From Teichococcus wenyumeiae (GTDB taxonomy: Bacteria > Pseudomonadota > Alphaproteobacteria > Acetobacterales > Acetobacteraceae): 64,000 bases of DNA. The translations under genes were made by a program, and so were the position numbers. The stretch is taken from the NCBI RefSeq assembly GCF_003696345.1, contig NZ_RFLX01000012.1, positions 1 through 64,000 on the forward strand, given 5' to 3'. Of the stretch, positions 44,056 through 57,453 are shown one piece after another. Below the pieces are notes generated by a model that saw only the letters and a program-made list of their open reading frames with translations, was not told the origin of the DNA and made no database searches. Each line of letters begins with the position of its first letter. Positions within the stretch are counted from its first letter, which is position 1.

Positions 44056-46960
44056 GGCGTGGTGGCGGCGCGCGGCTGTTCCGCCCGCCAGCGCAGCCAG
44101 TCGGCGATATCCAGCAGCCGGCGCGGCTGCCGCAGCGGGCCGGTCAGGCGCAGGCCCAGTTCCGGCCCTTCCGGCGGCGCCAGCCACAGGGAGAGGTCGA
44201 TGCTGCCATGTGCCAGGTCCACCTCCCCCCGCACGCTGGCCATCGCCTGCTCGCCCAGGGAAAGGCTGGCCTGCTCGATCACCGCGCGCCCGGCCTGCAG
44301 CCGCAGCTTGGCGTCCAGGCGGTCGAAGCCGGTGGTGCCCTCGGCCAGCGCCGCGCGCAGCGCCGCCTCGGCGCCCGTACCGGTCTGGGCCGCGGCGCGC
44401 AGGGCGGCATTGAGATCGGTGCCCGCCAGCACGCCGCCCCGCACGCTCAGGCGCGCCGCGCCTTCCAGCCCGGCCAGCAGCGCGGCGGGGCTGTGGCCGG
44501 TGGCGCGCAGCGACATCTCGCCATCCAACTGCCCGGACACCAGGCTCAGCGGCAATCCGGGCGGCGGTGCCTCCAGCCCGATGCCGTTCAGCCGCAGCTC
44601 CGTCGTCATGACCGGGGGGGAGGCCGTGGTATCGACCACGGCTCCGCCTTCCAGCTTGCCGCCGCGCAGCAGGGCCTGGAGCTGGTCCAGTTGCAGGATG
44701 CCACCGTTCAGCCGCAGGCCGGTCGAGAGCTGCTCCAGCGGCGGCAGCAGGGGCGGCATGGCGCGCGCGGCCTGGAGCGTCAGGTCGGCATCCACCAGCC
44801 CCAGCGGCCAGAGCACCAGCGGTTCCTCACCACCGGCCGGGGCGGGCAGCGGCAGGCGCTCGGCCTGCAGCCGACCGGTCAGGCGCGGCCGCGCCGCGGG
44901 GGCCAGGGCCAGGCCGAGCTGCCCGCCCAGCCGCATCTCGCCAGCCACGAGGTCGAAAGTCTCCAGCTGCCCACCGGAGCGCGTGGCCTGGAGGTTGGCG
45001 ATCAGCGACAGCGATCCCTCCCCCAGCCACAAGGGCGGCTTGCTGCCCAGCGCCTCGGCCAGCAGGCGCTGGGCGCCGGGGTGGCGCAGGGTCAGGATGC
45101 CGGCATAGCGCGGCGCCAGCGCGTCCAGCGTGCCATTGGCCTCCACCCGCGCATCGCCCAGGTCCAGCCCGCCGCGCACCGCCAGGGCGTTCAGCGCCCC
45201 ATTGGCGGACAGCCGCAGCGCCAGCGGCTGCGTGGTGATGGGCGCGGTCTCGTCCCAGGTGCCGGGCAGGAAGGCCAGCAGCGGGCGGGCCACCGGCGCC
45301 GTCACCTCCAGCGCCATGTCGGTCAGGCGCGGCGGGGCATTGGCGGCGCCGGGGGCCAGCATGCCGCTCAGCGCCACCTCGGCCCTGGCGATGCGGGCGG
45401 CGACGCGGCGCGCCGTCAGCCGCCCGGCCTCCATGGCTGCATCGACGGACAGGCGCTCCATGGCCAGGTCGCGCCAGCTCGCCCGCTCGGCATTCAGGCG
45501 CAGGTTGGCGTCCCAGCCGGGGTTGCGGGTGGCCATGGCCATCAGGTCGAGGTGCTGCGGCAGCCAGTTATCCAGGTCCAGCCGGTCGAAGGTCAGGCCC
45601 AGGCCCAGCGCCGGCCGCGCCCCGAAGCGCAGCACCCCCGCGCCGGAGATCCGCGCACCATCGATGGTGGCGGTGAATTCCGGCATGGCGACCTGGGATT
45701 CCTCCAGCACCAGCCGCATGCGGCCCTCGCCCTGGCGCAGCAGGGTCGGGTCCGTGGCATCAAGCTGCGCGCCCAGGGCCAGCAGCGTGGTGCGGAGCGC
45801 GCTGCCGCGGAAGCGGATGGCGGCTTCCAGCTTGCTCGTGCTTTCCCGCAGCCGCCCGGTGGTGGCACCGGACATCTCGATCTCGGTATCGCCCGGCAGG
45901 ATGGCGGACACGTCGGAGAGCGTCAGCCGATCGCCTTCCACGAAGGCGGCGGCGCGCAGCCGGCGCAGGGTGATGCCGCGCAGCGTCGCCGCCTCGGCCG
46001 AGAGATCGATGCCGAAGGGCAGGCTGGGGGCCGAGGCATTGCGCAGCGCCGCCACCCAGGGGTCCAGCACCACCCGGCCGGTGACCAGCGCCAGGTCCAG
46101 CCGGGGCACCGGCGCGAGGCGCAGCGTGGCGGCGCCGCGCGCCGGGCTGCCGCCCAGGTCCAGGGTCAGGTCGCTGGCGGTCAGCAGGTCCGCCGAGGCC
46201 GAGAGCGCGCCGCGCAGCCGGAAGGCGCCGCCGGGGCCGGGCACCAGCGCCGCGAGGTCGCTGCCGCCGCCCTGGATGGTGCCCTCGAAGCCGCCTTCCG
46301 GCAGCAGCACGCCGCTGGCGGAGAACGAGGCCTTGGCCGCCGCCACCGTCAGGTCCAGCGGCGCGGCATCGTCCCATCCGGGACGGCCGAGGACGGTGTT
46401 GAAGGTGGCGTCCAGGTTGCGCCAGCGGAAGCGGCCGTCGATGCGCAGGGCATCGGTGGCGCTGCCGGCGGCCAGTTCCGCCGTCACATCCTCCAGCGGC
46501 ACATTGCCGATGATGATGCGGCTGTCCTCGATGCGGCCGCGCAGCCCGGTCAGCCAGGGCGGCGGGCGGAAGGGCTGGCCGGAGGTCGGCGGCCAGGGCA
46601 GCCGGATCTCGGCGCCCACCAGCACCACCTCGCGCGGTTCCAGTTGCAGGCGCAGCAGCGCGCCCAGGTCCAGCCGCAGCCGCAGCGCGCGCGCCTGGAT
46701 AGACAGGCCGCCCTCCGGCCCGCCGCCCTGCAATTCGCCGATGATGACGCCATCGGCCTCCAGCATCGGCTGCGGCAGCAGCGCCAGCTTCACCGGCCCG
46801 GTCAGCATCACCGGCTGGCCCAGCCGCCCGGCGGCCAGGATGGCCAGCCGGTCCCGGTGGGTGTTCCAGTCGGTCAGGCGCGGGCCGAACCACAGCGCCG
46901 CCGCCAGCAGCACCGGCAGCGCCACCAGCAGCCCGAGCGCGATGCGACGAGGCCAGGGCA

Positions 46961-46961
<1 letters not shown>
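44052..46961 (-). CDS. AsmA family protein
   Basis: The 969-residue protein has an N-terminal membrane helix (RRIALGLLVALPVLLAAALW) followed by the AsmA_N pattern (LTDWNTHRDRLAILAAGRLG and MLTGPVKLALLPQPMLEADG) and a long repetitive beta-rich body. The conserved C-terminal AsmA_2 domain is seen in LRLNGGILQLDQLQALLRGG, MSLRATGHSPAALLAGLEGA and IDLSLWLAPPEG. AsmA-like proteins span the periplasm as bridge-like lipid carriers and affect outer-membrane composition. It overlaps the 5-oxoprolinase stop by one base and the GNAT gene by four. Confidence 0.88.
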
Positions 46962-50602
<3,641 letters not shown>

Positions 50603-50782
50603 TGGTTATCTCCAGTGTATCAGTCGTGCCGGTGTGGCGCCCGGCCGCCCGCCATGCAACCCGTTTCGGCAACCCGTGGCGTGCCTTTGCGGGACGCATG
50701 GCACAAGCCCGGCATGGCAGGGGGCGATGCGACATGGTAGGGGGCTGAAGCGAATGGCATCTGAGCAGGGAGCGGCCTGGGC

Positions 50783-51553
50783 TTGAGCCTCTGGGGCAAG
50801 ATCATCGGCGGCGTGGCGGGCTTCGCGATGGGCGGGCCCTTTGGCGCCGTCATGGGCGCGGCGCTGGGCCATGCGGCCGAGGAAGGCACGCGCTCGCCGG
50901 AACTGGACCCGCGGCCGGAACTGGCCGCGCATATCCGCAGCAAGGAACAGCTTTTCTCCATCGGCGTCATCGTGCTCTCGGCCAAGCTGGCCAAGAGCGA
51001 CGGGCCGGTGAAGCGGATCGAGATCGACGCCTTCAAGCGCGTCTTCCGCATCCCGGACGAGAATATGCGCGATGTCGGCCTGCTCTTCGACCGCGCGCGG
51101 GAAGAGGTGGGCGGCTTCGAGCCCTTCGCCACCCGCATGGGCGTGGCCTTCGCCGACCAGCCGCAGATGCTGGAGGAGGTGCTGGCCGCCCTGCACCACA
51201 TCGCCCGCGCCGATGGGCCGATGACGCGGGGCGAGGCCATCTTCCTGGCCAAGGTGCGCACCGCCTTCCGGCTGGACGAGGCCGCCGGTGAGCGTGCCAG
51301 CGCCGGCCGCGCCGGGGGCAGCTTCCCGGGAACCGCCGAGCCGATCGGCGTGGACCCTTATTCCGTGCTCGGCGTCCCCGCCGGCGCCAGCGACGACGAG
51401 GTGCGCCAGGCCTGGCGCAAGCTGATGCGCGAGCACCATCCCGACAGCCTCGCCGCCCGCGGCCTGCCGGAGGAGCTGGTGCGCGGCGCCACCCGCAAGG
51501 TGGCCGAGATCAATGCCGCCTGGGACCGCATCAAGCGGGCGCGCAATCTGTGA
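50783..51553 (+). CDS. TerB/DnaJ-domain protein (DjlA-like)
   Basis: The 256-residue product has an N-terminal glycine-rich hydrophobic stretch (IIGGVAGFAMGGPFGAVMGA), a TerB-like helical domain (about 50-165, SIGVIVLSAKLAKSDGPVKR) and a C-terminal J domain (about 190-255) with the HPD motif in LMREHHPDSLAARG. This is the DjlA architecture: a J-domain cochaperone for DnaK near the membrane. A TTG start is used (TTG AGC CTC TGG) with GGGAG upstream. It is followed 10 bases later by the amidase gene. Confidence 0.88.
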   Translation: MSLWGKIIGGVAGFAMGGPFGAVMGAALGHAAEEGTRSPELDPRPELAAHIRSKEQLFSIGVIVLSAKLAKSDGPVKRIEIDAFKRVFRIPDENMRDVGLLFDRAREEVGGFEPFATRMGVAFADQPQMLEEVLAALHHIARADGPMTRGEAIFLAKVRTAFRLDEAAGERASAGRAGGSFPGTAEPIGVDPYSVLGVPAGASDDEVRQAWRKLMREHHPDSLAARGLPEELVRGATRKVAEINAAWDRIKRARNL

Positions 51554-51563
51554 GCGTGGGGCA

Positions 51564-52322
51564 ATGGCTGCCATGATGCCTGCTTTCCGGGAACGCCCGA
51601 GCCCGAACCACGATGAGCGCCCCGCCGGCACGCCCATCGACATGCTGGTGCTGCACTACACCGGCATGAAGACGGCCAGGGAGGCGCTGGAGCGCCTGTG
51701 CGACCTCCACCCGCCCGCGCCGCTGCCCCGCGTCTCCTGCCACTACCTGGTGGAGGAGGACGGGCTGGTCTGGCGCCTGGTGCCGGAAGAGCGGCGGGCC
51801 TGGCACGCGGGCGTGTCCTTCTGGCGCGGGCATGACACGCTGAACGGCCGCAGCATCGGCATCGAGATCGTCAATCCCGGCCATGAATGGGGCTACCGCC
51901 CCTTCCCCGCCCTGCAGATGGCGGCGGTGGCGGACCTGTGCCTCGACATTCTCGGCCGCCACCCGATTCCGCCGCAGAACGTGGTGGCGCATAGCGACAT
52001 CGCCCCCGACCGCAAGCAGGACCCGGGCGAGCTGTTCGACTGGGAAGGGCTGGCCGCCAATGGCATCGGCTTCTGGCCCGGCGGCGTGGACGGCAGCGGC
52101 GCCGACCGGCCGGAAGGCGGCATGGGGCGCGCGGCGGAACTGCTGGCGCGAATCGGCTATCCTGTCGACCCCGCCCGCCCGCGCCTGGCCCTGACCGCCT
52201 TCCAGCGCCGCTTCCGGCAGGAACGCGTGGATGGTGAGGCCGACTCGGGCACCCTGGCCCGGCTGGAAGCGGTGCTGCGGCTGAGCGAGGCTGCGGCCAG
52301 CCCGGCGAGCCTCGCCGGCTGA
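51564..52322 (+). CDS. ampD: N-acetylmuramoyl-L-alanine amidase AmpD-like, with peptidoglycan-binding domain
   Basis: AmpD-type amidases cleave the lactyl-amide bond of anhydro-muropeptides during wall recycling. The 252-residue protein has the amidase_2 domain: zinc ligands likely in IDMLVLHYTGMK and VVAHSDIAPDRKQDPGELF, plus SCHYLVEEDGLVWRLVPEE and NGRSIGIEIVNPGHE. A C-terminal PG_binding_1-like domain is seen in PRLALTAFQRRFRQERVDGE. No signal peptide is evident, so the cytosolic AmpD rather than AmiD form is likely. The start could be 51564, 51573 or 51576. Confidence 0.88.
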   Translation: MAAMMPAFRERPSPNHDERPAGTPIDMLVLHYTGMKTAREALERLCDLHPPAPLPRVSCHYLVEEDGLVWRLVPEERRAWHAGVSFWRGHDTLNGRSIGIEIVNPGHEWGYRPFPALQMAAVADLCLDILGRHPIPPQNVVAHSDIAPDRKQDPGELFDWEGLAANGIGFWPGGVDGSGADRPEGGMGRAAELLARIGYPVDPARPRLALTAFQRRFRQERVDGEADSGTLARLEAVLRLSEAAASPASLAG

Positions 52323-52382
52323 AGCACGCGAATCGGTCGCTTAGCGATTGACTTTCCACGGTATGCGGCGCACTTGACCCCG

Positions 52383-52802
52383 GCGTCAGACGGCCGGGCG
52401 ACCGCTGGTGGGGGAGCGATCCCCTGCTGGAGGAAAGTCCGGGCTCCACGGAAATGCGGTGCCGGTCAACGACCGGCGGGGGCAACCCCAGGGACAGTGC
52501 CACAGAAAACAAACCGCCCGCGTGGCTTCGGCCCCGGGGGCAAGGGTGAAACGGTGCGGTAAGAGCGCACCGCGCCCCTGGCGACAGGGGCGGCAGGGTA
52601 AACCCCACCGGGAGCAAGGCCGAATAGGGGGAACCGGCGGGATGGCCTGAAAGGGCACCGACCGCAGGGGCTTTTTCCGCCCCGTTCCCCGGGTTGGCCG
52701 CGAGAGGCTCGGTGCAAGCCGAGTCCCAGAGGAATGGTCGCCTATCCTGCCGGAGTCGCATCCGGCGGGTGGACAGAACCCGGCTTACAGGCCGTCTGAC
52801 GC
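52383..52802 (+). ncRNA. rnpB: RNase P RNA (bacterial type A)
   Basis: This RNA is the catalytic subunit that trims tRNA 5' ends. The two universal regions are present: GAGGAAAGTCCGGGCTCCAC near the 5' end and GGACAGAACCCGGCTTACAG near the 3' end, with GCGTCAGACGGCC pairing GGCCGTCTGACGC as the P1 helix closing the molecule. AGAGGAATGG and the internal J regions also match. Short ORFs on both strands here are artefacts. Ends are set by P1 and may be off by a few bases. Confidence 0.97.
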
Positions 52803-52831
52803 ACCTCAGCCACAGTTCACATCATTTGTCA

Positions 52832-52872
52832 GGTTGCTGGTGAAGCATCAGCTTCAACCTATTGATTTAATG
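52832..52872 (+). terminator. Possible terminator of rnpB
   Basis: GGTTGCTGGTGAAGC/GCTTCAACC form a hairpin (inner GAAGC-ATCA-GCTTC perfect) followed by an AT-rich stretch ATTGATTTAAT, about 30 bases after rnpB. The T run is poor. The AT-rich stretch may also belong to the mraZ promoter. Confidence 0.4.
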
Positions 52873-52933
52873 TATATTCACGATCCGTCCACACCGGGTT
52901 TAGCGCTTGCCGCCCGGTTACAACCCGTGATAT

Positions 52934-52959
52934 CCCATGCCATCCCATGAACGATCCAT
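52934..52959. promoter_or_regulatory. Putative MraZ boxes
   Basis: CCCAT at 52934, CCCAT at 52944 and TCCAT at 52955 are spaced 10 to 11 bases apart; on the minus strand they read as two TGGG and one TGGA repeat. MraZ binds direct repeats of TGGGN with helical-turn spacing upstream of its own gene in several bacteria. Position about 130-155 bases before mraZ fits; binding is inferred. Confidence 0.45.
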
Positions 52960-53003
52960 GAGCTCGGGGGGGCTGAGGATCGGGACCGGGATGGTCGGGT
53001 GAG

Positions 53004-53029
53004 CCGGTGAGGTCGGGGGACCTCACCGG
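53004..53029 (+). repeat. Perfect 10-bp inverted repeat in the mraZ leader
   Basis: CCGGTGAGGT (53004-53013) and ACCTCACCGG (53020-53029) form a perfect stem with a 6-base G-rich loop, 60 bases before the mraZ start. There is no T run, so a leader hairpin affecting mraZ/dcw expression or a regulator site is more likely than a terminator. Confidence 0.6.
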
Positions 53030-53088
53030 CCGCTTCCCGGTCTAGCTGTGCCGCAAGGCATGCCGCGAAGGGGGATTGGCGGCGACAG

Positions 53089-53559
53089 ATGGCCCGGTTC
53101 ATGGGGACACATACCAATCGGCTGGACCGGAAGGGGCGGACTTCCGTCCCTGCTCCGTTCCGCGCCGAATTGGCGCGTCTCGGAACCGACGAGATCGTGC
53201 TCCGCCCCTCTCACCGGGCGCCCTGCCTGGAAGCCTGGCCCATGCCCGCCTTTGAAGCGATGGCCGGCAGCATGGATCAGTTCGATGTGTTTTCCGACGC
53301 GGGCGACGACATGGCGGCGGCGCTCTTCGCCGATGCCTTCCCGACCCGTCCGGATGGCGAGGGCCGCATCATGCTGCCCGAGGAACTGATCGCCCATGCC
53401 GGCCTGGGCGAGTCGATCTCCTTCGTCGGCCTCGGCAAGATCTTCCAGATCTGGGAGCCGGGGGCAGCCAAGCGTTACACCGAAGAAGCCCGTGCCCGCG
53501 CCCGCGAGCGGGGCCTGACCATGCGCGCACCCGGCGCAATACCGGGAGGCTCGGCATGA
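53089..53559 (+). CDS. mraZ: Transcriptional regulator MraZ
   Basis: MraZ is a SpoVT-AbrB-type DNA-binding protein that controls the division and cell-wall (dcw) cluster, which it begins. The 156-residue product has two repeats: [20 protein letters not shown] and [20 protein letters not shown], each followed by a beta-rich part. It overlaps rsmH by four bases. The start codon ATG at 53089 gives two residues more than the ATG at 53101, and either is possible. Confidence 0.94.
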   Translation: MARFMGTHTNRLDRKGRTSVPAPFRAELARLGTDEIVLRPSHRAPCLEAWPMPAFEAMAGSMDQFDVFSDAGDDMAAALFADAFPTRPDGEGRIMLPEELIAHAGLGESISFVGLGKIFQIWEPGAAKRYTEEARARARERGLTMRAPGAIPGGSA

Positions 53560-54506
53560 GCGGCCATATTCCTGTCATGCTCCAGGAAGTGCTGGATACC
53601 CTCGCCCCGCGCGACGGCGGCATCTACCTGGACGGCACCTTCGGCGGCGGCGGCTATGCCTCCGCCATCCTCTCCGCCGCCGCCTGCACCCTGCACGCGA
53701 TCGACCGCGACCCGGACGCCATTGCCCGCGGCGGCGCCGTGGCCGCGCGCTTCCCGGGCCGGCTGCACCTGGTGCAGGGCCGCTTCGGCGAGATGGTGGA
53801 GCTGATGCGCGAGCAGGGCGTCAGCGCCCTGGATGGCGTGGTGCTGGACCTCGGCATCTCTTCCTTCCAGATCGACCAGGCGGAGCGCGGCTTCTCCTTC
53901 CGCTTCGACGGCCCGCTGGACATGCGGATGGAGAAGGCCGGCCCATCGGCGGCCGATCTGGTGAACCGCCTGCCGGAAGCCGAGCTGGCCGATATCCTGT
54001 GGCAGCTGGGCGAGGAGCGGCATTCCCGCCGCATCGCCCGCACGATCGTGGCCGCCCGCAAGGAAGCGCCGATCGAGACCACCTCGCAGCTGGTGCGCAT
54101 CATCCATTCCTGCATGCCGCGCGACCCATCCGGCCAGGACAGCGCCACCCGCTCCTTCCAGGCGCTGCGCCTGAAGGTGAACGACGAGCTGGGCGAAGTG
54201 GAGCGCGGCCTCGCTGCCGCAGCCTCGCTGCTGGCGCCCGGCGGGCGGCTGGTGGTGGTGGCCTTCCACTCGCTGGAAGACCGGCTGGTGAAGCGCTTCA
54301 TGCAGCAGGCCGCCGGCCGCGCCCCCGGAGTTTCCCGCCACCTGCCCGTGGCCGGTGACCATCAACGGAAGGCGGCGCCCTTCCGGCTGGTGGTGAACAA
54401 CGCCCTGCGTCCCGGGGAGGCCGAGACATCGGCCAACCCGCGTGCCCGTTCTGCCCGGCTGCGGGCCATTGAGAAGATTGAGGAGGCTCCATGTTCCGCC
54501 CCCTGA
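53556..54506 (+). CDS. rsmH: 16S rRNA (cytosine-1402-N4) methyltransferase RsmH
   Basis: RsmH (MraW) methylates C1402 of 16S rRNA. The 316-residue protein has [20 protein letters not shown], the SAM-binding [36 protein letters not shown], and the C-terminal [17 protein letters not shown]. It overlaps mraZ by four bases and ftsL by 16, as expected in a dcw cluster. Confidence 0.96.
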   Translation: MSGHIPVMLQEVLDTLAPRDGGIYLDGTFGGGGYASAILSAAACTLHAIDRDPDAIARGGAVAARFPGRLHLVQGRFGEMVELMREQGVSALDGVVLDLGISSFQIDQAERGFSFRFDGPLDMRMEKAGPSAADLVNRLPEAELADILWQLGEERHSRRIARTIVAARKEAPIETTSQLVRIIHSCMPRDPSGQDSATRSFQALRLKVNDELGEVERGLAAAASLLAPGGRLVVVAFHSLEDRLVKRFMQQAAGRAPGVSRHLPVAGDHQRKAAPFRLVVNNALRPGEAETSANPRARSARLRAIEKIEEAPCSAP

Positions 54507-55363
54507 CCATTATCGCCATCACGGCTTTCTGCGTCGTGGGCTGGAACGTGTACCGCGCCGAGGACTCGGCCCGGCAGCTGGACCGCGAGCTGCGCGACCT
54601 GACCCGGCGCATCGAGCAGGCCCGCGACCGCACCCAGGTGCTGAGGGCCGAGTGGGCCCTGCTGAACGAGCCGGAGCGGCTGCGCCAGGTGGCCCAGAAG
54701 TACCTGCCGCTGGAGACCATGACCCCGGCCCAGTTCATCCGGCTGGCCGACCTGGGCGGGCGGTTGCCGGTGGCGGTGGCCTTTTCCGGGCCTGTGAACC
54801 TCTTCGGCTCCACGGGCGAGACGGCGGTGGCCGAGGCCAAGCCGATCACCGCCCCCACCAAGCCCGCCACAACCGTTGCCGCCGCCACGCCGGCCGCCGA
54901 GGCGCCGGAGCCTGCCGCGCCGCCGGTGCGCGTCGCCGCCCGCAGCGCCCCGGCGCCCCAGGTTGAGCACGCGCGGCCCGAGCCGGTGCGCGCCGAGCCT
55001 GCCCGTGCTGAACCGGCCCGCGTCGAGCCCGCCCGCCAGCCGGTGGCCGTGGCCCGCGCCGAGGAGCCGCGCCGCCGCCCGCCGGCCCCGGTGCCCACCC
55101 CGCGCGCCGAGACCGTGGCCCTGCGCGAGACGCCGCGCGAAGCGCCGCGTGAGCGGGTGGTGGCCGAGTCGCCGCGCCCCGGCCTGCTGCGCCAGGCGAT
55201 CCACCTGCCCATCGGCAGCGCCAATGCCTCCCCCCTGCCGCAGCCCGGCACCGGCGGCAGCATCAGCGCGCCCGTGGCCGCCGGCGGCTCCTCCCTCGGC
55301 ATGGCCGCGCGCGGCACCCTGGCGCCGCCAGTTCCGCTGCCCGTGCCTGTGCCTGTGCGCTGA
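54491..55363 (+). CDS. ftsL: FtsL-like divisome protein with long C-terminal extension
   Basis: FtsL is a bitopic protein that recruits and activates FtsW/FtsI with FtsB. The first about 110 residues fit: a membrane helix ([20 protein letters not shown]), a coiled coil ([20 protein letters not shown]) and [20 protein letters not shown]. The protein then extends to 290 residues with an Ala/Pro/Arg/Glu-rich region containing repeats such as [20 protein letters not shown]. Classic FtsL is near 100-120 residues; extended forms occur in Alphaproteobacteria. The position between rsmH and ftsI supports the call. Confidence 0.88.
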   Translation: MFRPLTIIAITAFCVVGWNVYRAEDSARQLDRELRDLTRRIEQARDRTQVLRAEWALLNEPERLRQVAQKYLPLETMTPAQFIRLADLGGRLPVAVAFSGPVNLFGSTGETAVAEAKPITAPTKPATTVAAATPAAEAPEPAAPPVRVAARSAPAPQVEHARPEPVRAEPARAEPARVEPARQPVAVARAEEPRRRPPAPVPTPRAETVALRETPREAPRERVVAESPRPGLLRQAIHLPIGSANASPLPQPGTGGSISAPVAAGGSSLGMAARGTLAPPVPLPVPVPVR

Positions 55364-55368
55364 CCGCC

Positions 55369-57453
55369 ATGCACGACCTGCCTCCGCCTTCCCCGAATTC
55401 CGTGCCTTCCCGCGGCGGCCATCTGCGCCAGCCGGCGATGCTGCCGCATGACGAGGTGATCGACCTCCGCGCCGGCCAGCGGCCCGCCGCCGGGCGCGCC
55501 GTGCAGCCGGACCTGCTGCGCCGCGCGCATCTGGAGAAGAGCCGCGGGCGGCTGGTGGTGACGGCGCTGGGCTTCGGCGCGCTGTTCCTGGCGGTGGCGC
55601 TGAAGCTGACCGCCGCGACGATCCTGGACCCGGCCGAGCCGGTTCGGCTGCAGGCGGCGCTGCGCGCCATCGCGCCGCCGGCCGAGCATCCGGCCAGCCG
55701 CGCGCCCATCACGGACCGCAATGGCGAGATGCTGGCGATGTCGCTGCCGATCACGGCGCTGACCGCCAACCCGCGCGTGCTGCACAATCCGGCGGAAGTG
55801 GCGGACAAGCTGCGCAGCGTGCTGCCGCAGCTGGACCGGGAGAAGCTGATCGAGCGCATCTCCGGCGACAAGGGCTTCGTCTACATCACCCGCAGCCTGA
55901 CGCCGCGGGAGCAGCAGGGCATCATCAACCTCGGCATCGCCGGCGTCGATTTCGAGCATGCGGAGCGCCGCTACTACCCGCAGGGCCGCGCCGGCGTGCA
56001 TGTGCTCGGCAACGTGGACGTGGACGGCAAGGGCATCGCGGGCATCGAGCGCAGCTTCGACGAGCGGCTGCGCACCGAGCTGGGCAAGCCGCTGCGGCTG
56101 TCGCTGGATATCCGCGTGCAGCTGGCGCTGCGCGACGCGGTGCATGAGGCCATCACCAGCTTCAACGGCATCGGCGGCGCCGGCGTGGTGCTGGACATCA
56201 ACACGGCCGAGGTGCTCGGCATGGTGTCCCTGCCCGATTACGACGCCAACGACATCGGCGAGGCGACGCCCGACCAGCGTTTCAACCGCGCCACGGTGGG
56301 CGTGTACGAGCCGGGCTCGACCTTCAAGCTGCTGACGGCGGCGGCGGCGCTGGAATACGGCACCTCCAATGTCTGGAGCAGCCGCTTCGACGCCAGCCGG
56401 CCGCTGCGCTACGGCCGCTTCACCATCACGGACTACAAGGGCAAGAACCGCTGGCTCTCCTTCCCCGAGGTGCTGGCCTATTCGTCCAACCTCGGCGCCG
56501 CCCACATGGCCATGACCTTTGGGCCGGAGCGGCAGCGGGAATTCCTCAAGAGCGTCGGCATGCTGTCCCGCATCAGCCTGGAGGTGCCGGAAAAGGCGCT
56601 GCCGCTGGTGCCTCCCGCCAGCGCCTGGAAGGAGATCAGCATGGTCACGATCTCCTACGGCCACGGCATCAGCGTGACGCCGATGCATGTCATCACCGGC
56701 ATCTCCGCCATCGCCAATGGCGGCGTGCTGCATGAGCCGACGCTGCTGGCGCAGCCGCCGGGCGTGGAGCGGCCGGGCCGGCGCGTCGTCAGCGAGCAGA
56801 CCAGCAGCATCATCCGCAGGCTGATGCGCCTGGTGGTGACCGACGGCTCCGCCAAGTTCGCGGAAGTGCCGGGCTACTTCCTGGGCGGCAAGACCGGCAC
56901 GGCGCAGAAGACCGGGCCACACGGCGGCTACCTGATGAACCAGCGCATCGCCGCCTTCGTGGGCGCCTTCCCCACCTACGCGCCGCGCTACGCGCTGTAC
57001 GTGATGGTGGACAATCCGCAGGGCACCAAGGCCTCGCACGGCTATGCCACGGCGGGCTGGGTGGCGGCGCCGGCGGCGCATACGGTGCTCAGCCGCATCG
57101 CGCCCGTCCTGGGGCTGGTGCCGGAAGACCCGAACAACCCGGCGCTGGTGGCCGCGACCTCCATCCCGCTGCAGCCGCGCGGCACGCCCAGCGCGCCCGG
57201 CTCCCCGGTGGCCAATACGGCGCCGCGCGCGCCGGCCGCCTCCCCGGCCAGCAGCACCCGGGCCGCGACGCCGCCGCGCGTGGCGCCGCCGGTGCGCCCC
57301 TCCACGCCCGCGCAGACCCTGCAGCTGCCCTCCCCCTCCCCGCGCGTCCTGCCGCTGGCCCCCGCGCCGGGCAGCCTGGCGCCGCCGGTGCCGCTGCGCC
57401 TGACCTCGGCCACCACCCCGGTGGCGGCGAGCCCGAACCTTGCGCCTCGCTGA
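55369..57453 (+). CDS. ftsI: Penicillin-binding protein 3, division transpeptidase
   Basis: FtsI crosslinks septal peptidoglycan with FtsW. The 694-residue class B PBP has an N-terminal membrane helix (about 65-85), a pedestal with APITDRNGEMLAMSLPITAL, and a transpeptidase domain with SxxK in EPGSTFKLLTAAAALEYG (about residue 315), YSSNLGAAHMAMTFGPE (SxN) and GGKTGTAQKTGPHG (about 507). A PASTA domain is not seen; instead the last about 110 residues are a Pro/Ala/Arg-rich tail. It starts six bases after ftsL and overlaps murE by 14 bases. Confidence 0.95.
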   Translation: MHDLPPPSPNSVPSRGGHLRQPAMLPHDEVIDLRAGQRPAAGRAVQPDLLRRAHLEKSRGRLVVTALGFGALFLAVALKLTAATILDPAEPVRLQAALRAIAPPAEHPASRAPITDRNGEMLAMSLPITALTANPRVLHNPAEVADKLRSVLPQLDREKLIERISGDKGFVYITRSLTPREQQGIINLGIAGVDFEHAERRYYPQGRAGVHVLGNVDVDGKGIAGIERSFDERLRTELGKPLRLSLDIRVQLALRDAVHEAITSFNGIGGAGVVLDINTAEVLGMVSLPDYDANDIGEATPDQRFNRATVGVYEPGSTFKLLTAAAALEYGTSNVWSSRFDASRPLRYGRFTITDYKGKNRWLSFPEVLAYSSNLGAAHMAMTFGPERQREFLKSVGMLSRISLEVPEKALPLVPPASAWKEISMVTISYGHGISVTPMHVITGISAIANGGVLHEPTLLAQPPGVERPGRRVVSEQTSSIIRRLMRLVVTDGSAKFAEVPGYFLGGKTGTAQKTGPHGGYLMNQRIAAFVGAFPTYAPRYALYVMVDNPQGTKASHGYATAGWVAAPAAHTVLSRIAPVLGLVPEDPNNPALVAATSIPLQPRGTPSAPGSPVANTAPRAPAASPASSTRAATPPRVAPPVRPSTPAQTLQLPSPSPRVLPLAPAPGSLAPPVPLRLTSATTPVAASPNLAPR

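Noticed and set aside
52374-52761. Several ORFs of 60-290 codons over the rnpB region on both strands
   Set aside because: The region is RNase P RNA with conserved motifs and a P1 helix; the ORFs have no family match.
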